Numbered from the stretch's first letter, positions 1 through 7,827 are shown. The stretch: DNA of 64,000 nucleotides from an uncultured Opitutia bacterium (GCA_903902745.1 CAIUWA010000007.1:1-64000); one strand, 5' to 3'. The notes: generated by a model from the letters alone, not told the origin. Numbers and translations are program-made.

Positions 1-544
1 CTGGACCAACGTGACCGCTAATTAGGCGGCCAGGGGCATTTCTTCGTAGTTGCCTATTATTGTTTTGAAGGGGGATTCACGAGAGACCGTCACTCTCGAC
101 TGGCAACGGCGCACTCCAACCAAGGGTCGAATCCGGAACACCCCCAAAAGACGGTGGACAGGGGACGGGTGAAGGGATTCCGGCACCGGGCCGCTGTCAG
201 GAAACGATTGGTTTGTGGGCCAATCAAAGAACGGGAGCGGAACCATGCGCCGCATCCGCCCGATTGCAAGGGCAGAGCCGGAAGGATAGTGGTCCAATTT
301 CACGCAGAGGCGCGGAGGACGCAGTGATCGATTCCAATGCCTTACTCTGCGTTCCCTGCGCCTCTGCGTGAAATTCCGGGTTCCCAGCCCAACCTCCTGT
401 CTTACTCCGCGGCTTTGCGCCTCTGCGCGACACCTGCTTGGATTTTCCGGGCGGAGGGGATTTCAGTTTGCCTCAATCCGCCACTCGGCCCATTTCTCAT
501 CTCGCAATCCGCCACCAACCCCGACTGAGGAAAGGGAACCTACC
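1..544. other. Intergenic stretch before the amidohydrolase
   Basis: No convincing gene is visible. The first 25 bases may hold the 3' end of a gene that starts outside the window, since two frames reach a stop here (positions 19-21 and 23-25), but the remnant is too short to judge. The rest holds an inverted repeat at 296-375 and a third partial copy of its arm near 400-430. The promoter of the amidohydrolase should lie close to 545. Confidence 0.5.
296..375. repeat. Long imperfect inverted repeat, CGCAGAGGCGC family
   Basis: The left arm (296-317, core TTTCACGCAGAGGCGC) and the right arm (355-375, core GCGCCTCTGCGTGAAA) are complementary and enclose about 37 bases. It belongs to a set of related long hairpins found between genes throughout this window, with arms variously reading like CACAGAGGCACGGAGAGCACGG or CACGAAGAGGCACGA. 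Confidence 0.8.
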
Positions 545-1732
545 ATGGCCAACAAAATGTCTCGCCGGCAATTCCTGGGCACCGCCGCCATCACGGGCGC
601 CGCACTTTCCGGCATGGGTAACGCCCTCTCCGCCGCGCAGGCCCCCCAGGGCGCTGCCGATTGGGATGAAAAAAACGGCCCGGCTCCGGCCGCGCCGGAT
701 GCCCCGCAGGCCCTGCCGCTGCAGCCGGGCGCCGTGCCCATCATCGACAGCCATATTCACCTCTTCGACCAAACCCGTCCCGTCTTCAGCGGCTACACGG
801 GCGGGCTGTTCTACCGGCAGGTGAACAAGCCGTCGACGCCCGCGGCGTATGCGGCGCTGGCGCGGCCCGCCGGAATCGTCGGCGCCATCGTGGTGGAATC
901 CGCCGCCCAGTTCATCGACGACAACCTCTGGTACCTGGAGGTCTGCCGCGACAATCCCTTCATGGTCGGAGTCTCGGGGAACCTCGATCCCGGCTCGACC
1001 GATTTCACCAAGTATCTGAACCACTTTCATCGCGACCCGCTCTTTCGCGCCATCCGCTCCAGCCGCTTCTACACCAAGGACGCCGGTGGCAAGTTGGCGC
1101 TCAATCCGACTCAGGTCGCCAACCTGAAGCTGCTGGCGGAGGCCGACCTGGCGCTGGACACCGCCAACCCCAGCATGGACCTGATGAACGCCAACGTGCT
1201 GCTGGCCGACGCCGCGCCCGACCTGCGCATCATCATGGACCACCTGCCCAGCTTCGATCCCACGCCCGAGAACCAGGCGGCCTACGACGCGGTGATCAAG
1301 GAGATGGCGGCGCGCCCCAACATCTTCGTCAAGCTCACCGAGGTCTATCATCCCAAGCCCGGCGACAACGGCATCATCGTGAAGAACTATGAGTTCCTGC
1401 GCGAGCGGCTGGAGTACTTGTTCCAGGCCTTCGGCGAGGACCGCGTCATGTTCGGCACGGATTATCCCAACAGCTACGGCGTGGCCACGATCCCCGAGGA
1501 GGTCGGCCTGATGCAGCAGTTCTTCTCCACCAAGACGCGCGCGCAGCAGGAGAAGTATTTCTGGCAGAACTCCTCGAGGATCTACAAGTGGGTCAAGCGC
1601 TCCGACGACCAGCCCACACCGCTCGCCCAGGGAAAACCCGCTCCGCCTCTGCCCGCCCGTGGCGGCGGAGGAGGCCGGGGAGGCCCAGGAGGTCCTGGTG
1701 GTCCGGGAGCGCCGGGCGGCGGAAGGCCCTAG
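545..1732 (+). CDS. Tat-exported amidohydrolase family protein
   Basis: A 395-residue metal-dependent hydrolase of the TIM-barrel amidohydrolase-2 type. The start at 545 is chosen because it gives a twin-arginine signal peptide (SRRQFLG at residues 6-12, then a hydrophobic stretch ending near SAAQA); upstream in-frame starts give no sensible N-terminus. A first metal-ligand motif, IIDSHIHLFD, follows the mature N-terminus; IIMDHLPS and MFGTDYP further on match the later histidine and aspartate ligand regions. The last 33 residues are almost pure Gly/Arg/Pro and are not part of the fold. The substrate cannot be read from sequence; members include lactonases and decarboxylase-like hydrolases. 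Confidence 0.85.
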   Translation: MANKMSRRQFLGTAAITGAALSGMGNALSAAQAPQGAADWDEKNGPAPAAPDAPQALPLQPGAVPIIDSHIHLFDQTRPVFSGYTGGLFYRQVNKPSTPAAYAALARPAGIVGAIVVESAAQFIDDNLWYLEVCRDNPFMVGVSGNLDPGSTDFTKYLNHFHRDPLFRAIRSSRFYTKDAGGKLALNPTQVANLKLLAEADLALDTANPSMDLMNANVLLADAAPDLRIIMDHLPSFDPTPENQAAYDAVIKEMAARPNIFVKLTEVYHPKPGDNGIIVKNYEFLRERLEYLFQAFGEDRVMFGTDYPNSYGVATIPEEVGLMQQFFSTKTRAQQEKYFWQNSSRIYKWVKRSDDQPTPLAQGKPAPPLPARGGGGGRGGPGGPGGPGAPGGGRP

Positions 1733-1840
1733 GGCTAAGGTCGAGCGGGATGGTCTCACGCGACCGGTCACGTCAACCCGTCACGCCAGAGCTTCAGCGG
1801 AGGCGGAAGCTTCAGCGGCGGCGGGGGTCGCGAAGTCGAT

Positions 1841-1867
1841 CTTGAGGTCGCAATTTGCGACCTCAAG
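1841..1867. repeat. Perfect 27-base palindrome
   Basis: Two perfect 13-base arms (CTTGAGGTCGCAA and its complement) surround one central base. Such a short-spaced perfect palindrome is typical of a protein-binding operator or a small mobile hairpin. It lies 110 bases downstream of the amidohydrolase and 300 bases before the ubiquitin-like locus. Function unknown. Confidence 0.8.
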
Positions 1868-1897
1868 TTTGCAACCTGCTTTTCAGTAGCGGCTACC

Positions 1898-1930
1898 GAA
1901 CTTGATGTTCCAACTTGGAATATCAAGTTC
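1898..1930. repeat. Second near-perfect palindrome
   Basis: The arms GAACTTGATGTTCCA and TGGAATATCAAGTTC are complementary except for one mismatch. It shares the TCAAGTT/AACTTGA motif with the palindrome 30 bases upstream, so the two look like a pair of related sites. Confidence 0.7.
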
Positions 1931-2044
1931 CGCCCCTCGTATCACGCGAAGCCGCAGTCGGACGGAGGCTGGGGTTCGATCCCTAAAAATAAAATCTTCG
2001 CGCACTTCGCGGCTTCGCGTGAACCAAGCTCCCGATCGGAATTA

Positions 2045-2116
2045 AACCACGAAGACACGAAGGTACGAAGATGGGACTTTCAGAGGTTTTCTTCGTCCCT
2101 TCGTGTCTTCGTGGTT
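2045..2116. repeat. Long inverted repeat, CCACGAAGACACGAAGG family
   Basis: Left arm 2045-2070 and right arm 2091-2116 are almost perfectly complementary over 26 bases. It is another member of the intergenic hairpin family of this window. Its right edge coincides with the point where the reading frame of the ubiquitin-like gene loses homologous sequence, so it may mark the 5' breakpoint of that locus. Confidence 0.85.
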
Positions 2117-2154
2117 AACATCCGTCCTCCGGCACTCGGCCCCGACAATACCCG

Positions 2155-2586
2155 GTGGGCGAGAACGACACGGTCGAGGCCGTCTTACAGCTGCTCATCA
2201 AAGACGGTAATCTCGGCAGCACCAAGTTGGAGGAGATCTTCCTCTTCGAGGAAGACTCCGACGACGAGCTGCCCAGCCATCACAAGATCACGCCCCAGCA
2301 CCACGGGAAGCGCTTCCACGCGCACACCTGCCGGCACGTTGAGGTTGTGTTCAAGTATGTCGATCAGCCACCGGTGGCACATTCCTTCCGACCGGGCGCG
2401 ACCATTCGAAAACTCATCAAGTGGGCCAAGGAGCACTTCAAGCTCGACCCGAAAGAAAAGTTTGACCTCCGCCTCAGCGCCGAAGGCGAGCCGTTGCCGC
2501 TGGACGCGCACATTGGCACCTACGCCGACCGCCACACCTGCAAGGTTACGGTCTATCTGACGCCGACCCACCGGATTAACGGATGA
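2155..2586 (+). CDS. Ubiquitin-like modifier protein, probably 5'-truncated
   Basis: A 143-residue protein from the only available start (GTG at 2155, no visible ribosome-binding site). Residues about 62-136 look like a ubiquitin beta-grasp domain: strand VEVVFKYV, hairpin, helix ATIRKLIKWAKEHF, then FDLRL and KVTVYL strands. The protein ends on a bare glycine (residue 143), the group an E1 enzyme would activate. Residues 1-45 (helix TVEAVLQLLIKDG, strand IFLFEE) resemble the second half of another beta-grasp domain whose first hairpin is missing, and the same frame stays open upstream to a stop at 2116-2118 inside the inverted repeat. I therefore infer an originally two-domain, ISG15-like modifier that has lost its 5' end. 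The next gene overlaps the stop (ATGA). Confidence 0.7.
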   Translation: MGENDTVEAVLQLLIKDGNLGSTKLEEIFLFEEDSDDELPSHHKITPQHHGKRFHAHTCRHVEVVFKYVDQPPVAHSFRPGATIRKLIKWAKEHFKLDPKEKFDLRLSAEGEPLPLDAHIGTYADRHTCKVTVYLTPTHRING

Positions 2587-3053
2587 TTCTCGACGAGGCA
2601 TGTTATCAGGAGCACGTCGCGGCTCCGTCATTTCAAGACGGAGTCGCGCGTGGCTGGTGGCTCGAGTGCCCGGCGGCCGCGCAATGGCCGCATGTCATCA
2701 TCAAGCTCATGCTCCCGCCGCGCATCAACAGCGCCGACTTCCTCCACCTTCGGTTTGAACTCTCCGGCTATCCCGGCGCGGGGCTCACTGCAACGCTCTG
2801 GGATATTGCCCGGAACGCGAAGCTAGAAGCCGGCAAGTGGCCCAAGGGCACGGGCGACGTCGCAAAAGTTTTTAGGACAGATTGGAACGACATGGTAGCA
2901 CTCTACGCGCCGTGGGATCGGCTGGCCTTCGTCGGCCACACCGACTGGCCGGAAAAACACCGCGGCCGCTGCTGGAAACCGACCCACACAATCGCCCACT
3001 ACCTTCGGTTCACCCGCGAGCTCCTCGACTCAGATGAATACCAAGGCTGCTAA
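2583..3053 (+). CDS. E2-like candidate in the ubiquitin-like locus
   Basis: A 156-residue protein whose start overlaps the modifier stop as ATGA. I do not recognise it outright. Its position between a ubiquitin-like gene and a JAMM peptidase gene is where E2-type conjugating enzymes usually sit, and the pattern fits a UBC fold loosely: strands (HVIIKLMLP, LHLRFEL), a YPG turn after them, a Trp/Pro-rich middle, and a cysteine at residue 130 in GRCWKP followed by a helix. Cys130 is the best candidate for a thioester cysteine. A metal-binding or adaptor role is an alternative; few His/Cys pairs support that. The E2 assignment is inference from context. Confidence 0.5.
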   Translation: MILDEACYQEHVAAPSFQDGVARGWWLECPAAAQWPHVIIKLMLPPRINSADFLHLRFELSGYPGAGLTATLWDIARNAKLEAGKWPKGTGDVAKVFRTDWNDMVALYAPWDRLAFVGHTDWPEKHRGRCWKPTHTIAHYLRFTRELLDSDEYQGC

Positions 3054-3495
3054 GCTCGAACTCGACCGCCTGATGTGGCGGCAACTTATGCTCGAGCTTT
3101 GGCGTCGTGGCGGCGGCGTCCGTGAGAGTGGCGCTTTCATCTTGGCTCCTAGGGACTCAATTCGGGCCGCGCACTTCGTCTACTATGATGACCTTGACCC
3201 AACTTGTCTCGAAGCCGGTTATGTTCGACTGAATGGAGGTGCCTACGTCAGCCTGAGTAACATCTGCGAGACCGGCGGCCTCCGCGTTATCGCTGACGTG
3301 CACACTCATCCGGGGAACTGGACAGGGCAGAGCCCCTCTGACCGCGCACATCCGATGATGTCTCGCGCGGGCCACGTCGCCCTCATCGTTCCACGGTATG
3401 CTCAAGGAAACCGAGTAGGCTTGTCCGGCGTCGGCGCGTTTGAATACCTTGGGAACGGTCGATGGCGGAATTGCCGGTCGGAGGTGTGCCTGTAA
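3034..3495 (+). CDS. JAB/JAMM metallopeptidase, deubiquitinase-like
   Basis: A 153-residue JAB/MPN+ domain protein. The complete JAMM signature is visible: Glu31 in ESGAF, then His90 and His92 in HTHPGNWTGQS, Ser100 and Asp103 in SPSD, with the exact spacing HxHx7SxxD. In this family a zinc ion held by these residues cleaves the isopeptide or peptide bond after the C-terminal glycine of a ubiquitin-like protein, so it would process or remove the modifier encoded two genes upstream. The gene overlaps the preceding one by 20 bases and appears intact and catalytically competent. Confidence 0.88.
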   Translation: MNTKAAKLELDRLMWRQLMLELWRRGGGVRESGAFILAPRDSIRAAHFVYYDDLDPTCLEAGYVRLNGGAYVSLSNICETGGLRVIADVHTHPGNWTGQSPSDRAHPMMSRAGHVALIVPRYAQGNRVGLSGVGAFEYLGNGRWRNCRSEVCL

Positions 3496-4337
3496 CCGCC
3501 ATGATGAACCCATCTACAGCCAATCGCCTGGCCATTGGCTTTGCCCGAGCATTTGGCATCTCATACGAAGAGGCCGAGCGGAGGCTTCGCTTGTTGAGCG
3601 TGCGCATCGTCGCAGACGCCGACACCTGCGCGCGGGCCTCGGGGCAGGCCGCCGTATTGACCGCGCTCAATACCGCTCACCGCGCGTTTCTCGGTGGGGT
3701 AGACCTTCAGTTGCCCACCGGCATTCCGCTTCGGCTACCAGTGCGTGGCATGAAGTCCCTTGACGAAGCCGTCTCCATCACCGCCTGCCGTCCATCGCTA
3801 GACCGAGAGCCAACCATTTCAATCTTTGTGACCGCACAAGCCGCAGGCGCCGGGCCAGACGACGTTCTCGTCCACTGCGACGGGTGGCGGGGCGGAGCGA
3901 GTGATGTTGCCAACCCGGCTGCATTCCAAGTAGGCGATGTGGATGACTTCTGCCTCGGCGGAATCTTCGCAGGAGCAGCCGCAGTGCACCGCGCTTTCGT
4001 GAAGGTGGCGCGCCTGCCGGCGCAATGTCTCGATGGGCCGTTTGGCCTCTCACTCTGGGAGCCCGGTAAGGATTGGCTGGCCCCTGTCACCGTCCGACAT
4101 TTGCACAATATCCCGACGAGATTCTGGATGCTTGGTCTCGGCCACCTCGGACAGGCTTCCATCTGGAATCTGGCGCTGCTCCCACATCCCAACCCGGCGA
4201 TAGTGGAATTTCTCCTGAACGATTTCGATATCATCGAGGCCTCCAATCATGGCACCGGGTTGCTATGTTCGCTGGACGACGTGAACTTGAAGAAGGCGCG
4301 CCACTGCGCTGACTGGCTCGAGCGGCTACCCACCTGA
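3462..4337 (+). pseudogene. E1-like ThiF-family activating enzyme, truncated at its 3' end
   Basis: The 291-residue product has an N-terminal region of about 215 residues of unknown fold, then the start of a ThiF/E1 Rossmann domain: MLGLGHLG (nucleotide loop, residues 223-230), FLLNDFDIIEASN (acidic strand that contacts ATP and Mg) and KKARHCADWLE. It stops about 70 residues into a domain that normally runs over 200, so the rest of the adenylation site and any catalytic cysteine are absent. After LERL (about 4325) the DNA is continuous with a hicA gene on the other strand, showing that the end was lost by rearrangement. The start could be 3462 or the ATG pair at 3501/3504 after the JAMM stop. 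Adenylation activity is unlikely. Confidence 0.8.
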
Positions 4338-4414
4338 TTGACCTGTCGGTAATCCCATTGCCGGCATAAGGCCGCTGCCAAGTCGCGCCCGTACAGGTCG
4401 CGCGGCAGTTTCAT
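4247..4414 (-). pseudogene. hicA-type mRNA interferase gene, truncated
   Basis: The reverse strand from 4414 encodes a 55-residue peptide beginning MKLPRDLYGRDLAAALCRQW, a HicA N-terminus, and runs to YRQVNQVGS (residue 30). There a HicA protein would continue into its conserved glycine-histidine region, but from about 4328 the sequence is simply the antisense of the truncated E1 gene until a chance stop at 4247. The conserved histidine is therefore lost and toxicity is not expected. The start overlaps the hicB stop (ATGA), the usual coupling in such pairs. Confidence 0.75.
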
Positions 4415-4614
4415 GCGAGCACTTCGTCGCGCACCAAGTGCAGGCGCACGCGGGCCGGGGCGGGCCGGTCGAAATAAAACGCCGTCACGGCCTCGCGCAC
4501 GTTGCGGCGCAGCTCATCCCAGGAGTCTGCCTGCGTGAAAATGCTTTCCCCGAGTGCCTCGGCGACAAAGCCGCCGTCGCCCTCCTGCGTGACTTGAAAA
4601 ACGAGTTCGTTCAT
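4411..4614 (-). CDS. hicB: HicB-like antitoxin
   Basis: A 67-residue protein (start ATG at 4614) with the compact HicB fold: strand NELVFQVTQE, GGFVAEALGESIFTQADSW, then helix DELRRNVREAVTAFYF. Such short HicB proteins bind and silence a HicA mRNA interferase encoded immediately downstream. Here the downstream hicA is broken by a rearrangement junction, so hicB is an orphan antitoxin. A longer open frame upstream exists but its N-terminus is low-complexity repeat sequence. Confidence 0.8.
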   Translation of the reverse strand: MNELVFQVTQEGDGGFVAEALGESIFTQADSWDELRRNVREAVTAFYFDRPAPARVRLHLVRDEVLA

Positions 4615-4664
4615 GCCGGCAAGCTGACGCACCGGCCGGTTCATCGCAAGCCTGTCAAGGGATC

Positions 4665-4800
4665 CCGCCTTCGCCCGGTTCGACAAGCTCAGGGCTACGG
4701 CGAGGCAAGGGGGCGGAGGCCGGACGCCGGACGCCAAGGGACAGTGGACCGGGGACGGGGGACAGGTTGAGCGGTCGGATGGGTGGATGATCCGATGGTC
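4665..4800. repeat. GGAC-rich spacer with CCGCCTTCGCC element
   Basis: The stretch begins with CCCGCCTTCGCC, then GGCTACGGCGAGGCAAG, and continues into repeated GGACGCCGGACGC and GGACCGGGGACGGGGGACAG units, ending in GATGG/TCGGATGG repeats. The same composite (TTCGCC..GCTACGGCGAGGCAAGCGGG plus GGAC-rich tract) recurs near 8660-8735 and 11493-11634, and the tract alone at 7828-7912. Confidence 0.7.
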
Positions 4801-4830
4801 TGATGGTCAGAGCGTCGGATGGCGACCTCC

Positions 4831-6417
4831 TCACATCTCGCGCCGATCGACATTCGGGATCTTCGTGTCCGGCAATGGCGTGCAACCGCGGGCTGTGAAG
4901 TCTTTGACGTTCTTCAGCACGATCGTCGGAACACCGGCGGCTTTCTGCGCTTTGACGTGCTGGAAGTCCGCGCCGCTCACGTCGTCGAGGACGAAAGCCG
5001 GCCGGCGGTCCTCCTGCATGAACCTGACCTCGACGTTGTTCAGCTCGATCCCCTTGGCGTGGCGGATGAAAAACCCGTAGGCGGGCAACAGGCCGAACAT
5101 GGATGGCTCGGGATACTCCTTCTCTTGCTCCGGGGTATCGAACGGCTCCCGCGTCGGCGCGCCAGCACCGCGACCACCGCGGCGCCCGCCTTGAACGAAA
5201 AAGAACGTATTGATCAGATCCGCCGGCTGCTGGGCCACCTGATCCAAAGTCAGGCCGCCGCGACTGAAGATGCGGATGTCGCTGAGCTTGATATCCTCCA
5301 CGTCGTGGCCGGGAATTCCGGTGATGATCGACGGATAACGTGGGTCGGCGTTGTAGACGACCACGTTGCTGATGCTAATGCGGCGCGCCGTGCCGATCGG
5401 CGTCCCCGCCGTCGCCCACATCATGCGGCTGCCCAGCCGGATGAAGATCGGGCTGTTCGTGACGTCCCGCATGGTGATGTTGGAAATCGTAATGTCTTCC
5501 AATTGCCCCCCGTCCACGCATTCGAGGGCCAGCCCGCGGCAGCAGTCGAACACCACGTTGGAGATCGTGATATTCTTGAAACCGCCCGCGCTGCCCGTGC
5601 CCATCTTGATGCGACCGGTGGCGCCATCGCGATCCGGCGCCAGCTTAAAGGTGCGCTTGAAGGTGCCATCGAGCAGCGAACCGACTTCGTAGCCGCTGAC
5701 CAGGCAATTGGTGATGGTTATATTCTCACAGGTGTACGCAATTCCTTCATCGCTGTTGGATTTCAGGCAAAGGCCATCGTCGATGGGCGAGTTGACGCTC
5801 GTGTTGGAGATTCTGATGTTATTGCCACCGACATCGATCCCGTCGCGGATGGTGTCCACCTTGACGTTGTCGATCGTCAGATTTTCCATTTCCACCACCG
5901 TGATCGCGGAGTGCCCGCCGTCCGCGACGGAGAAGTCGCGCAAGGTCACGTTGCGGCAGTGTTTCAGTCCGATCGCCTTGTCGCCATTGAGGGTGCCGGG
6001 GCTTTTTTGCCGGGTAAGAACATCCGTGCCGGTGATCAGGCCGCTGCCCAGGATCGAGACGTTTTCAAGGCCTACGCCCCAGATCAGGGCGCTCATGGTT
6101 TGGTCGATGGTGGAGGTATCCTTCGACGCTTTGATGACGCAGCCCGAGTCGAGCTGCAAAGTGATGTTGCTGCGCAGGCGGATCGAGCCGGTAAGGTAGG
6201 TTCCGGCGGGAAAGTACACGGTGCCGCCGCCGGCCGCCGCCGCCGCGTCGATCGCCCGGTTGATTGCGTCCCGGTCGGGCGTCGTACCATCGGCCTTGGC
6301 GCCGAACGCCTTGACATCCAAAACTGCGGCGCGCCCTTCGAGCGGCGCACCCAGTAAATGCGCCACAGCGGCGCAGCAAACGAGAATATTATTTTTTATA
6401 TGGCCTCCTAGGATCAC
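4831..6417 (-). CDS. Glycoside hydrolase family 28 (polygalacturonase-like)
   Basis: A 528-residue secreted right-handed beta-helix enzyme acting on pectin backbones. The N-terminus VKAFGAKADGTTPDRDAINR is the usual GH28 opening, and repeated ITISN-type coils follow. Catalytic-region motifs are IDDGLCLKS (Asp213/Asp214) and RIKMGTG (269-275); RDGIDVGGN stands where NTD is usual, and the GHG histidine motif is not evident (GYEVGSLLDG instead). The GTG at 6417 overlaps the stop of the upstream lyase gene (GTGA). A strong AGGAGG lies three codons inside this start, so initiation at a non-canonical codon further in is possible; the hydrophobic signal segment follows either way. A Gly/Arg-rich insert sits near residues 405-425. 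Confidence 0.85.
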   Translation of the reverse strand: MILGGHIKNNILVCCAAVAHLLGAPLEGRAAVLDVKAFGAKADGTTPDRDAINRAIDAAAAAGGGTVYFPAGTYLTGSIRLRSNITLQLDSGCVIKASKDTSTIDQTMSALIWGVGLENVSILGSGLITGTDVLTRQKSPGTLNGDKAIGLKHCRNVTLRDFSVADGGHSAITVVEMENLTIDNVKVDTIRDGIDVGGNNIRISNTSVNSPIDDGLCLKSNSDEGIAYTCENITITNCLVSGYEVGSLLDGTFKRTFKLAPDRDGATGRIKMGTGSAGGFKNITISNVVFDCCRGLALECVDGGQLEDITISNITMRDVTNSPIFIRLGSRMMWATAGTPIGTARRISISNVVVYNADPRYPSIITGIPGHDVEDIKLSDIRIFSRGGLTLDQVAQQPADLINTFFFVQGGRRGGRGAGAPTREPFDTPEQEKEYPEPSMFGLLPAYGFFIRHAKGIELNNVEVRFMQEDRRPAFVLDDVSGADFQHVKAQKAAGVPTIVLKNVKDFTARGCTPLPDTKIPNVDRREM

Positions 6418-7769
6418 TGGTTGGGGATTTCCACGGCGTAGACGTTGTTGGCGGTGCCCTTGAGGTGCACGGTCAGCACGATCCAGTGGAAATCGGGCGT
6501 CAGGTGGGGATTGGGTTCGATGTACTCGGCCTTCGGGTTTTCGTAGGTCCCGGAGAAATCGCAGATGCGCACGACGGGCACTTCCAGGGTCTTTGGGTCA
6601 CGCTGGTCGAGCCGGTAGATGCAGAGCCACGGGTTGGTATGCTGGAATCCATCGCCGACCGCCCACTTGGCGCCCGGGCCGATGGCGTAATGGATGGATC
6701 GATTGCTGGATCGGTTGGCGGCGGTGACGGTCGCGCCACCATAGGAAGACGGGGCGACCGACACGCCGCCGTAGGAATAGCGCGTCTCCACGCCGGTTTT
6801 CAGGTCCAGGTGGGCGAGCGCCCCCGCGCTGCTGATGTCGTACCAGACGGATTCGCCGTCGCGGTCCCAAAACTCATGCGTGATGCCCTCGGCCTCCAGC
6901 GCCGCTCCCGTCCGCGGCATGGTCACCTGCGCCGTCGTCAAGTCGAGCAGGCGCAGGCGATTCTTGATGTGCACCGAGACAAAGCCCTCGTGGATGAAGA
7001 TCGCCCGGTTCGGATTCGTGGGCGAGCCCTGCACGTGTCCCAGCCAGTTGTTCTCCTTGTCCTCGAACACCACGGCGAGCTTTCCGGAGTCGATGTCGAC
7101 CGAATAGATGGCGTTGTGCCGCTGCATGTGTTCGTACGCCTCGACCCAGTCGACGCGCCGCAGATGCGGGTCTTCCATCACGGGCTTGGCCTTCACCAGC
7201 GCGGCGTGCTCCTCGGCGAGCCCATCGCAATAGGCGAAGAGCAGTTTGCTTTCATCCGCGGTGAAGGCGAAGCCCGCACCTTGATCCAGCCGGCCGTGCG
7301 GGACCGTCGCGATCTTGCGGGTCACGCCGGTGTCCAGGTTCAGCAGGAAGATGTCGTCGCCCCGGTCGAACGCCGCGCTCCGCCGATGCGGCAGCACGAC
7401 GAGGTGCGCGCCGGTCTGCTGGGTGAGTTGGCGGATTTCGCCGGTCCGGAGGCTCAAGGCGAAGTAACCCTGGTCCTGGCCGCGCTTGCCGCTGAAGAGC
7501 ATCAGGTCGCCGTCGGCGGTGAAGATGTTCTGATGGAAATAGAACACGCTGGCGCTGTCGAAGCCGCTCGTGAGGTTGACGACCCGGGTTTGGGAGGTGG
7601 GATCCCGCCAGGCCACTTCCGGGTTGCTGGCATACTTTTGCCAGATCGCACCGATGGTCCCGGACGAAGGCGGGGGCGTGGCGGACTCGGCTCCAGATCC
7701 AGTGAGAGCAACTCCGAAAGCCAGGGCGAGGCCGGCGAGAAAACGGATGGGGTAGGGGGGAGATTGCAT
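6414..7769 (-). CDS. ogl: Oligogalacturonate lyase (PL22)
   Basis: A 451-residue beta-propeller lyase that cuts short galacturonate oligomers to unsaturated monomers by beta-elimination. The start at 7769 is chosen because it gives a clear signal peptide (hydrophobic FLAGLALAFGVALTG) immediately before the mature protein; the longer open frame upstream is spacer repeat. Family features include FHQNIFTADGDLMLFSGKR, repeated blade motifs (NLDTGVTRKIA, DIDSGKLAVVFED) and ITHEFW, with the histidines expected for metal binding. The gene is translationally coupled to the GH28 gene downstream, so the pair forms a pectin-fragment operon. The exported location is unusual compared with cytoplasmic Ogl of enterobacteria. 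Confidence 0.88.
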   Translation of the reverse strand: MQSPPYPIRFLAGLALAFGVALTGSGAESATPPPSSGTIGAIWQKYASNPEVAWRDPTSQTRVVNLTSGFDSASVFYFHQNIFTADGDLMLFSGKRGQDQGYFALSLRTGEIRQLTQQTGAHLVVLPHRRSAAFDRGDDIFLLNLDTGVTRKIATVPHGRLDQGAGFAFTADESKLLFAYCDGLAEEHAALVKAKPVMEDPHLRRVDWVEAYEHMQRHNAIYSVDIDSGKLAVVFEDKENNWLGHVQGSPTNPNRAIFIHEGFVSVHIKNRLRLLDLTTAQVTMPRTGAALEAEGITHEFWDRDGESVWYDISSAGALAHLDLKTGVETRYSYGGVSVAPSSYGGATVTAANRSSNRSIHYAIGPGAKWAVGDGFQHTNPWLCIYRLDQRDPKTLEVPVVRICDFSGTYENPKAEYIEPNPHLTPDFHWIVLTVHLKGTANNVYAVEIPNQ

Positions 7770-7827
7770 AGGGTGAATAGGTAGACGCGCGGCGTGGGGA
7801 AAAGGTGTGGGATTGGGGCGGGTGGGC

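Larger units (their letters stand above)
1733..2154. other. Non-coding stretch rich in palindromes
   Basis: No gene is supported here. It carries two palindromes (1841-1867 and 1898-1930) and a long inverted repeat (2045-2116) whose right arm lies immediately before the damaged ubiquitin-like gene. A sequence resembling a tRNA T-arm at 1971-1983 has no matching acceptor stem and is not called as a tRNA. Confidence 0.6.

Noticed and set aside
1960-1995. GGGGTTCGATCCC resembling a tRNA T-arm near the ubiquitin-like locus, possible att site
   Set aside because: No acceptor stem, anticodon arm or CCA end fits on either side, and no integrase gene is in the window.
4699-4800. GGAC-rich tracts as a possible CRISPR array
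   Set aside because: Units are short, irregular and not separated by unique spacers; no cas genes are present.
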